NCBI GenBank assembly: GCA_903919535.1
Contig: CAIXIP010000330.1
Coordinates: 1-34,718, forward strand
From: an uncultured Bacteroidota bacterium
GTDB lineage: Bacteria > Bacteroidota > Bacteroidia > 2-12-FULL-35-15
Length of the DNA: 34,718 nt
Direction: 5' to 3'
This document shows positions 27,102 through 34,718 of the stretch, piece after piece. The notes below the pieces were generated by a model. It saw nothing but the letters and a program-made list of their open reading frames with translations. It ran no database searches and was not told the origin of the DNA. Within the stretch, counting starts at the first letter, position 1; each line of letters starts with the position of its first letter. Made by a program: the position numbers and the translations under genes.

Positions 27102-29813
27102 ATGAGTAGCGAAGAAAATATTAATGAAGAAGTAACTGGTGGAGGTGATGAATTACACAATGTAATTCATGTGTCGGGGATGTACCAAAATTGGTTTTTG
27201 GATTATGCATCGTACGTTATTCTTGAGCGCGCTGTGCCTTATGTTGAAGATGGTTTAAAACCAGTTCAGCGTAGAATTTTACATTCAATGAATGATTTGG
27301 ATGATGGGCGTTATAATAAGGTAGCGAATATCATCGGACATACTATGAAATACCATCCTCATGGTGATATGAGTATTGGTGATGCTTTGGTGGCATTAGG
27401 ACAAAAAGATTTGTTAATTGACACACAAGGTAACTGGGGAAATATTTTGACTGGTGATAGAGCAGCAGCGCCTCGTTACATAGAAGCCCGACTTTCAAAA
27501 TTTGCAGTTGAGGTAGTTTTTAATCCCAAAACAACCAAATGGCTAACGAGTTATGATGGTAGAAATAGGGAACCGGAAACACTTCCTGTAAAGTTCCCCT
27601 TGCTGCTTGCACAAGGTGTTGAAGGGATAGCTGTTGGTTTAGCTTGTAAAATGTTGCCACATAATTTTAATGAATTGTGTGATGCTTCTGTAGCTGTATT
27701 GAGAGGTAAAAAAACAGATATATTACCCGATTTTATAACATCGGGTATGGCAGATTTTTCAAATTATAATGATGGTTTACGAGGAGGGAAAGTACGTGTG
27801 CGTGCAAAAATTTCTCAGTTAGATAAAAAGACCTTAGTTATAAATGAAATTCCGTTTGGCACAACAACAGGTTCATTAATTGATACCATTGTTTCGGCAA
27901 ATGACAAAGGAAAAATAAAGATCCGTAAAGTAGAAGATAATACTTCCGAGAATGTTGAAATTGTGATTCATTTAGTTCCAGGTATTTCACCAGATAAAAC
28001 TATTGATGCACTATATGCTTTTACTGATTGTGAAGTTTCTATTTCTCCAAATGCATGTATCATTGAGGATGATAAACCTAAGTTTATTGGTGTAAATGAA
28101 ATATTGAAAATTTCAACTCATGCAACACTTGAACTATTAAAGCGTGAACTTGAAATAGAAAAGGCGGAGTTACAGGAATCATACATGTTCGCATCTCTTG
28201 AGAAAATTTTCATTAAAGATGAAATGTATATTGATTTCAAAAATTATTCTGATAAACCAACCTTGTTTACTTATTTGGATGGACGATTTGCGAAATATAA
28301 AAAGCAATTCATTCGTGCGATCACAAATGACGATTATGAGAAATTAACTCAAATCCCAATGATTCGTATTACTCGTTTCGATTCTGCAAAAGCAGATGAA
28401 AAGATGAAAGCGTTGGATGTTCGAATCACCGAAATAGATCATCATTTAGCACATTTAATTGACTATGCTGTTGAGTATTTCAAGAATTTAAAAAAGAAAT
28501 ATGGTGTAGGGCGCGAACGCAAAACAGAAATCAAATCGTTTGAAAATATTGTTGCTACAAGTGTAGTGGTTGCAAACGAAAAATTATACGTGAATCGAGA
28601 GGATGGTTTTGCAGGTTATGGATTGAAAAAAGATGAGTTTGTTTCTGATTGTTCGGATATTGATGATATCATCGTTTTCCGTAAGGATGGAACAATGCAG
28701 GTTTCGAAAGTGACCGATAAAGCCTTTGTTGGAAAAGATTTGATACATATTGCGGTTTTCAAGAAAAATGATGAACGTACTATTTATAACATGATCTATC
28801 GTGACGGGAAAAACGGAGCAGTGTTTATGAAACGTTTCCCGGTAACAGGTGTTACACGTGACAAACAGTATGATCTTACAAAAGGAACAAAAGATTCAGA
28901 GGTTTTATATTTTACCGCTAATCCCAATGGAGAATCAGAAATTGTTGAGGTGCAATTAAAACCAATGCCCGGTTTACGAAAAGTTCAGTGGGATATCAAT
29001 TTTGCAGATTTAGCAGTTAAGGGACGCAGCTCAATGGGAAATACAGTTACTAAATATGCTATTAAAAAGATCATTTTAAAATTTAAAGGTTTATCAACTT
29101 TAAGTGCTTTGGATATTTGGTTTGATGATACTGTTCAGCGTTTAAATACAGATAAGCGTGGCACTTTTCTTGGAAGTTTTGGTCCTGATGATAAAATTTT
29201 AACGATTACACAAAATGGAAATTACAAGCTGACAGGCTTTGATCTCACTACCCATTTTGAAGAAGATATGGTGCTGATTGAAAAGTTTAATCCGAGCAAA
29301 CCTATTTCTGCTGTTTACTATGATGGTGAAACAAAAACTTATTTTGTTAAACGTTTTCTGATTGAACCAACGGATAAAAAAGTTTTATTTATAAGTGAAG
29401 CAGAAGGTTCTCGTTTAGAAATTGTAACAACTGAAGGAATGCCTGTGGTTGAATTAAAATTTAGCAAAGTAAAAGACAAGGAATTGCCAGATGAAATGAT
29501 CAATCTTGTTGATTTTATTGCTGTAAAAGGAATGAAAGCAAAAGGAAATAAGTTGTCATTTTCTAAGGTGAAAGAAATCAATTTGTTACCTCCTGTAGAA
29601 ATTCCAATTGATGAGGATGTTGTGGAGGAATTCGAAGAGAGCGGGATGTCGCCTATTGAAGCATTAAAGAAAACTCAAGAACCTGTAAAGGAAAAGTCGG
29701 TGATTTCAATAGATCAAATGATAAATGCAGAAATTAAATTGCCATCAGAAGAAAAAAAGAAAAAGAAAAAAAAGGATGACGATGGCGAAGCTCAAATAAC
29801 ACTTGATTTGTAA
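27102..29813 (+). CDS. parC: DNA topoisomerase IV subunit A
   Basis: DGLKPVQRRILHSM, KYHPHGDMSIGDALV, DRAAAPRYIEARLS (catalytic Tyr); Lys-rich C-terminus. Confidence 0.94.
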   Translation: MSSEENINEEVTGGGDELHNVIHVSGMYQNWFLDYASYVILERAVPYVEDGLKPVQRRILHSMNDLDDGRYNKVANIIGHTMKYHPHGDMSIGDALVALGQKDLLIDTQGNWGNILTGDRAAAPRYIEARLSKFAVEVVFNPKTTKWLTSYDGRNREPETLPVKFPLLLAQGVEGIAVGLACKMLPHNFNELCDASVAVLRGKKTDILPDFITSGMADFSNYNDGLRGGKVRVRAKISQLDKKTLVINEIPFGTTTGSLIDTIVSANDKGKIKIRKVEDNTSENVEIVIHLVPGISPDKTIDALYAFTDCEVSISPNACIIEDDKPKFIGVNEILKISTHATLELLKRELEIEKAELQESYMFASLEKIFIKDEMYIDFKNYSDKPTLFTYLDGRFAKYKKQFIRAITNDDYEKLTQIPMIRITRFDSAKADEKMKALDVRITEIDHHLAHLIDYAVEYFKNLKKKYGVGRERKTEIKSFENIVATSVVVANEKLYVNREDGFAGYGLKKDEFVSDCSDIDDIIVFRKDGTMQVSKVTDKAFVGKDLIHIAVFKKNDERTIYNMIYRDGKNGAVFMKRFPVTGVTRDKQYDLTKGTKDSEVLYFTANPNGESEIVEVQLKPMPGLRKVQWDINFADLAVKGRSSMGNTVTKYAIKKIILKFKGLSTLSALDIWFDDTVQRLNTDKRGTFLGSFGPDDKILTITQNGNYKLTGFDLTTHFEEDMVLIEKFNPSKPISAVYYDGETKTYFVKRFLIEPTDKKVLFISEAEGSRLEIVTTEGMPVVELKFSKVKDKELPDEMINLVDFIAVKGMKAKGNKLSFSKVKEINLLPPVEIPIDEDVVEEFEESGMSPIEALKKTQEPVKEKSVISIDQMINAEIKLPSEEKKKKKKKDDDGEAQITLDL

Positions 29814-29938
29814 ATAGAAAGTTTTGTTTGAAAAATTAAGGATGGTGTTATTATTTTTTTATTTTTATATATAAATTATAAACCGCTCTACAAATACATA
29901 TAGTAGTAAAAATGAATTTTTTATTTTCAATCCCAAAT

Positions 29939-32900
29939 ATGCATTTTAATAAATTAGCGAAGTTGTTTTTAGTTTGCATTGTCTTCTCGCTTGCAACTCA
30001 ACAAGTAAAGGCTCAATGGGAATATGAAATTGCCGGCACCATTAAAAAAGACAAAAAAAAGGTAGAGGGGGCTGCTGTAACACTTTTTAAAGGTTCCGTT
30101 CAGGTTCAACAGCTCTCAACAACATCTTCCGGTAAGTTTAGTTTTAAATTAGACCAAAACTCTGATTATACTTTAACAGTAACCAAAGCTAACCATATTA
30201 CTAAAAAGTTCTTATTCAACACGAAAGGTGTTCCAGAGGAAAGAGCAAAAGAACCTTTTGGTGGTCAGGATCTTGAAATTTCAATTTTTGAAATGCCAAA
30301 AGATCAAGGTGTCCAATCTCAAATTAATTCAATTTTAAAAAGTCCAATCGCCAAATTTTATTATGATGATGCTATAAAAGAATTCACTTTTGATAAAGCA
30401 TATTCACAATCAATGCAAGATGCATTAGCAAAATTGCAGGTGCTTGAACAAGAAGCTAATAAAAAGGCTGCTGAAGAAGCAAAGCAAAATGCTAATATGG
30501 AAAGTGTTGCTGCAGGCAAATATGATGCTGCAATTGCAAAGGCTGATGCAGCTTTTGCAAAAAAAGATTACACGACTGCTAAAGCCGCATATAATGAAGC
30601 AATTGGTGTGAAACCGACAGAAGCTTATCCTAAAACAAAGATTGCTGAAATCGATAAAGTTTTAGCTGATCTTGCAGCTAAAGACAAAGCAAATAAAGAT
30701 TTAAATGATAAATATACATCAGCAATTACAAAAGCTGATAATGCATTTGCAGCAAAAACTTATGATGCTGCAAAAGCAGGGTACAATGAGGCTCTTAGCT
30801 TGAAACCTGCCGAGGTTTATCCAAAAACAAAGCTTTTGGAAATTGACAAGATATTGGCAGACCTTGCTATAAAAGAGAAAGCTGAAAAAGATAAATTAGC
30901 TAAAGAAAAAGAATTGAACGATAAATACAATGCTGCTATTACAAAAGGGGATGCTGCCTTTAAAGCAAAAACGTATGATGCTGCAAAAGCTGGTTACAAT
31001 GAAGCTTTGGTGTTGAAAGCTGCAGAGGCTTATCCGAAAACAAAACTAGCTGAAATTGAGAAGTTATTAGCTGAACTTGCTTTAAAAGACAAAACAGATA
31101 AAGAATTAAATGATAAATACAATGCAGCAATAGCAAAGGGAGACAAGGCTTTGGCTGCAAAAACATATGATGCCGCTAAAGCCGGATATAATGAAGCATT
31201 AGGTTTAAAGCCTGTAGAAGCGTATCCAAAAACAAAACTTGCAGAAATTGAAAAAATGTTAGCTGATCTTGCTGCAAAAGATGCAGCTGAAAAAGATAAG
31301 CTAGCGAAAGATAAAGAATTGAATGAAAAATACAATGCTGCTATTGTAAAAGGTGATAAAGCATTTTCAGCGAAAACATATGATGCTGCAAAAGCTGGTT
31401 ACAATGAAGCTTTGGGCTTGAAGCCAGCAGAGGCTTATCCCAAAACAAAACTAGTAGAAATAGATAAAGTTTTAGCAGACCTGGCCGCCAAAGATGCGGC
31501 AGATAAAGACCGCTTGGCGAAAGAAAAAGAACTGAATGATAAATATATTTTAGCGATTGCAAAAGCAGACAAAGCCTTAGCTGCAAAAACGTATGAAGCT
31601 GCAAAAGCAGGATTTAATGAGGCATTAGGATTTAAGCCTAGTGAATCGTATCCTAAAACGAAGCTTGCTGAAATAGATAAAATTCTTGGAGATCTTGCTG
31701 CAAAAGATGCAGCCGATAAAGATCGATTGGCCAAAGAAAAAGAGTTAAATGATAAATATAATGCAGCAGTAGCGAAAGCTGACCTAGCATTAAAGGCAAA
31801 AACATATGAAGCAGCAAAGTCTGGTTATACTGAAGCATTAGGTTTTAAACCGACTGAAGCATATCCAAAAACAAAACTAGCAGAGATAGAAAAAGCCTTG
31901 GCTGATGCATCAGCAAAAGATGCAGCAGATAAAGATCGTTTGGCAAAAGAAAAAGAATTGAATGAGAAGTATGCAACATCGATAGCAAAAGGAGATAAGG
32001 CATTTGGAGAAAAAGCGTATGATGCAGCAAAATCAGCCTATAATGAAGCATTAGTGTTAAAAGCGACAGAGAAATATCCGAAAGATAAGATAGCAGAGAT
32101 CAATATTATTCTGGCAAAAGAAATGGGAGCAAAGGAGCTGGAGAAAAAGTATGCAGATGCGATAGCAAAGGGAGATGCAGCATTTGGAACAAAAGATTAT
32201 GTGAATGCAAAAACACAATATAGCAATGCATTGGGATTAAAACCGAATGAAGCATATCCAAAAACAAAGCTAGCAGAGATCGATAAAGCGTTAGCAGATA
32301 TTGCAGCAGAGAAAGATAAGTTAGCTCAACAAAAAGCATTGGATGCAAAATACACAGCAGCCATTGCGAAAGGTGATAAAGCATTAGCGGCAAAAACGTA
32401 TGATATAGCAAAAGCAGGATATAATGAAGCATTGGGAATCAAGCCAACGGAACAATATCCGAAAGATAAACTAGCGGAAATTGAAAAGACATTAGCAGAG
32501 ATCGCGAATAAAAATGCATCAGAGAAAGAATTGTATGATAAATATAATGCAGCAATAGCGAAAGCAGATATCGCATTAAAAGCAAAAACATATGATGCAG
32601 CAAAGGCAGGTTATAATGAAGCATTAGGAATAAAGCCGAATGAAGCCTATCCAAAAACGAAATTAGCGGAGATCGAAAAAGCCTTAGCAGATGCAGCAGC
32701 AAAAGATGCGGCAGAGAAAGATCGTTTAGCAAAAGAAAAAGAATTGAATGAGAAATATGCATCAGCAATAGCAAAAGGAGATAAGTCATTAGGAGAGAAG
32801 AGTTATGATGCAGCAAAATCAGCTTATAATGAAGCATTGGTATTAAAAGCGACAGAGAAATATCCGAAGGATAAGCTAGCAGAGATCAATGCTATCTTGG

Positions 32901-34279
32901 CAAAAGAAATGGGAGCAAAGGAGCTGGAGAAAAAGTATGCAGATGCGATAACAAAGGGAGATGCAGCATTTGGAACAAAAGATTATGTGAATGCAAAAAC
33001 GCAATATACGAATGCCATAGGTTTTAAACCAGCAGAAGCATATCCGAAAACAAAACTAGCAGAAATAGATAAAGCGTTGTCAGATATAGCTTCAGAAAAA
33101 AGCAAGTTGGATCAACAAAAAGCATTGGAAGCAAAATACACAGCAGCCATTGCAAAAGGAGATAAAGCTCTAGCGGCAAAGACATACGATGTTGCAAAAT
33201 CAGGTTATACTGAAGCATTAGGAATAAAACCAACAGAACAGTATCCGAAAGATAAATTATCAGAAATAGAAAAAGCTCTCGCTGAAATTGCAAATAAAAA
33301 TGCATCAGAAAAAGAGTTAAATGATAAATATAATGCAGCAATAGCGAAAGCCGATAAATCCCTGACAGCAAAAGCTTTTGACGATGCTAAATTGGGTTAT
33401 AATGAGGCATTAACTATAAAGCCAACCGAAAAATATCCTAAAGAAAAGATTGCTTCAATTGATGCATTAATTGCAAAAGAAGCAGGTGCAAAAGAGTTGG
33501 ATGGGAAATATAATACTGCCATATCTAAAGGCGATGCGGCTTTTAATTCCAAAGATTATACTTCAGCAAAAACTTCTTACACCGAAGCATTAGGATTAAA
33601 ACCAACCGAATTGTATCCTAAAAATCAATTAAATCTTATAACAAAATATTTAGCGGAGGAGGAAAAAGGAAAAGCGAACATGGAAAAATATCTTGCTGTG
33701 ATTAAGAAGGCCGATGATTTTTTAATTGCCAAAGATTATTCCAAGGCATTAGCATCTTATAAAGAAGCAGAATTAATTAAACCAAATGAACAATACCCTG
33801 TAAATAAAATTATTGAAATAAATAGAACGATTGCTACTCTCTCTTATGCAAAGGCAAACGAACAAAAGTATAATGATTTTATAGCAAAAGGAGACAAGCT
33901 TTTTGTTTCGAAAGATTTTAAGCAATCGAAAAGTGCTTATCAGGATGCCTTATTAATAAAGCCAACTATGCAATATCCTAAAGATAAAATTATTGCAATA
34001 GATGAAATAATGAAAAATAAAGCAGCAACAACTGATGTGGTTATTGATAATAAGGATGAATTCAAAAACGAATTAGCAAAGAAATACCCAGAAGGAATCA
34101 CAGAAGAGTATTCTCAGGAAAATAATGCTAAGGTTACAAAACGTATTGTTGTGAAAGGAAATGAAGGGCATTTGTTTATTAGAAAGGAAACGTCCTTTGG
34201 TATTACTTATTATTTTAGAGATAATGTAGCTATTACTGAAGCCGAATTTTATTCGGGTACAGAACTCCAGCCAGAGTAA
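29939..34279 (+). CDS. large exported protein: carboxypeptidase-regulatory-like domain plus 18 TPR-like repeats
   Basis: ORF 29912..34279, likely start at 29939 (MHFNKLAKLFLVCIVFSLATQQVKAQ); YEIAGTIKKDKKKVEGAAVTLFKGSVQVQQLSTTSSGKFSFKLDQ; then repeated KYNAAIAKGDKAxxAKTYDAAKAGYNEALGLKPTEAYPKTKLAEIEKxLA. Confidence 0.88.
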   Translation: MHFNKLAKLFLVCIVFSLATQQVKAQWEYEIAGTIKKDKKKVEGAAVTLFKGSVQVQQLSTTSSGKFSFKLDQNSDYTLTVTKANHITKKFLFNTKGVPEERAKEPFGGQDLEISIFEMPKDQGVQSQINSILKSPIAKFYYDDAIKEFTFDKAYSQSMQDALAKLQVLEQEANKKAAEEAKQNANMESVAAGKYDAAIAKADAAFAKKDYTTAKAAYNEAIGVKPTEAYPKTKIAEIDKVLADLAAKDKANKDLNDKYTSAITKADNAFAAKTYDAAKAGYNEALSLKPAEVYPKTKLLEIDKILADLAIKEKAEKDKLAKEKELNDKYNAAITKGDAAFKAKTYDAAKAGYNEALVLKAAEAYPKTKLAEIEKLLAELALKDKTDKELNDKYNAAIAKGDKALAAKTYDAAKAGYNEALGLKPVEAYPKTKLAEIEKMLADLAAKDAAEKDKLAKDKELNEKYNAAIVKGDKAFSAKTYDAAKAGYNEALGLKPAEAYPKTKLVEIDKVLADLAAKDAADKDRLAKEKELNDKYILAIAKADKALAAKTYEAAKAGFNEALGFKPSESYPKTKLAEIDKILGDLAAKDAADKDRLAKEKELNDKYNAAVAKADLALKAKTYEAAKSGYTEALGFKPTEAYPKTKLAEIEKALADASAKDAADKDRLAKEKELNEKYATSIAKGDKAFGEKAYDAAKSAYNEALVLKATEKYPKDKIAEINIILAKEMGAKELEKKYADAIAKGDAAFGTKDYVNAKTQYSNALGLKPNEAYPKTKLAEIDKALADIAAEKDKLAQQKALDAKYTAAIAKGDKALAAKTYDIAKAGYNEALGIKPTEQYPKDKLAEIEKTLAEIANKNASEKELYDKYNAAIAKADIALKAKTYDAAKAGYNEALGIKPNEAYPKTKLAEIEKALADAAAKDAAEKDRLAKEKELNEKYASAIAKGDKSLGEKSYDAAKSAYNEALVLKATEKYPKDKLAEINAILAKEMGAKELEKKYADAITKGDAAFGTKDYVNAKTQYTNAIGFKPAEAYPKTKLAEIDKALSDIASEKSKLDQQKALEAKYTAAIAKGDKALAAKTYDVAKSGYTEALGIKPTEQYPKDKLSEIEKALAEIANKNASEKELNDKYNAAIAKADKSLTAKAFDDAKLGYNEALTIKPTEKYPKEKIASIDALIAKEAGAKELDGKYNTAISKGDAAFNSKDYTSAKTSYTEALGLKPTELYPKNQLNLITKYLAEEEKGKANMEKYLAVIKKADDFLIAKDYSKALASYKEAELIKPNEQYPVNKIIEINRTIATLSYAKANEQKYNDFIAKGDKLFVSKDFKQSKSAYQDALLIKPTMQYPKDKIIAIDEIMKNKAATTDVVIDNKDEFKNELAKKYPEGITEEYSQENNAKVTKRIVVKGNEGHLFIRKETSFGITYYFRDNVAITEAEFYSGTELQPE
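30515..34053 (+). repeat. 18 tandem TPR-like repeat units of about 60-71 aa
   Basis: Counted manually in translation; each unit starts near [D/E/K]KYxxAIxKxD and contains YPKxK. Confidence 0.9.
31751..33322 (+). repeat. 786-bp tandem block duplication (units 7-10 and 11-14)
   Basis: Block A 31751-32536, block B 32537-33322, same register (71+60+67+64 aa); 32112-32214 versus 32898-33000 differ at one position only. Confidence 0.88.
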
Positions 34280-34305
34280 AATGGCTAATATGTCAAATAA
34301 ATAAA

Positions 34306-34718
34306 ATGTATAAAAGCAATTACTTTCTTACTTCTAAAAAAGCATTTATAATCATTTGGGTGCTTTGCTTTTTTTCAAGAACAGTTTTTTCTCAAGACGT
34401 ATATTCGAATAAAGAATCAGCAACTTTTTCCTTTACGCTTGGATTAACATCTTCGGATTTATATCATGATACCATAAATTATTCGCAAGGTATATTATTT
34501 AATGGCGGACTAGTTTATACACTTACTTTTTCTGATAAACTAAATGCCGGAATCGAATTATCATATACCGGAAAGTCAGTAAAAAAAGATAATCCGATAA
34601 TAAAATATCGGTTTGGATATATTGATATACCATTGTATTTGCAATATAAAATCAGCGATGGAATAAGGGCTAATATTGGAGTTCAATATTCAAAATGTTG
34701 TTGCTCAGGCAGTAAATG
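34306..34718 (+). CDS. outer-membrane beta-barrel protein, 3' truncated by window
   Basis: Open from ATG 34306 to window end; signal peptide IIIWVLCFFSRTVFSQ and alternating beta pattern (LNAGIELSYTGKSV...YRFGYIDIPLYLQYKISDGIRANIGVQYS). Confidence 0.65.
   Translation, partial: MYKSNYFLTSKKAFIIIWVLCFFSRTVFSQDVYSNKESATFSFTLGLTSSDLYHDTINYSQGILFNGGLVYTLTFSDKLNAGIELSYTGKSVKKDNPIIKYRFGYIDIPLYLQYKISDGIRANIGVQYSKCCCSGSK

Noticed and set aside
30960-33371. Many antisense ORFs opposite the repeat protein (e.g. 31030..31335, 32439..32837, 33024..33371)
   Set aside because: Leu/His/Tyr-rich or Ser/Ala-rich low-complexity translations are by-products of biased codons in the sense repeats; no start or RBS support.
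29939-34279. TolA-like annotation suggested by Ala/Lys-rich composition
   Set aside because: Composition alone is misleading; the periodic TPR-like pattern and N-terminal regulatory-like domain do not fit TolA.

Overview
AT-rich chromosomal window from a Bacteroidota-type bacterium (inferred from protein families: type IX secretion 'CHU_C' and PorP/SprF proteins, split transketolase, Bacteroidota-style ParE/ParC). Contents in order: 5'-truncated ispH; small exported protein; CCA-adding enzyme; HTH regulator preceded by two overlapping palindromes; a run of small exported proteins of unknown function; a 2542-aa multidomain adhesin (15 SprB-type repeats, PKD and Ig-like modules, gliding-associated C-terminal domain), a TPR/PD40 protein lacking an OmpA domain, and a PorP/SprF protein in an overlapping operon; tRNA-Leu(GAG); ECF sigma / membrane protein / Spy-like protein cluster; a split transketolase whose two halves flank a von Willebrand A-domain exported protein; ychF; two small proteins; parE and parC; a 1455-aa exported protein with 18 TPR-like repeats, including an exact-length 786-bp tandem block duplication; and a partial outer-membrane protein. 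I see no CRISPR array, transposon or prophage. The most unusual items are the VWA gene between the transketolase halves, the adhesin/PD40(no OmpA)/SprF operon with an apparent inserted domain in the adhesin N-terminus, and the higher-order duplication in the 1455-aa repeat protein. None of these can be called a new system from sequence reading alone.
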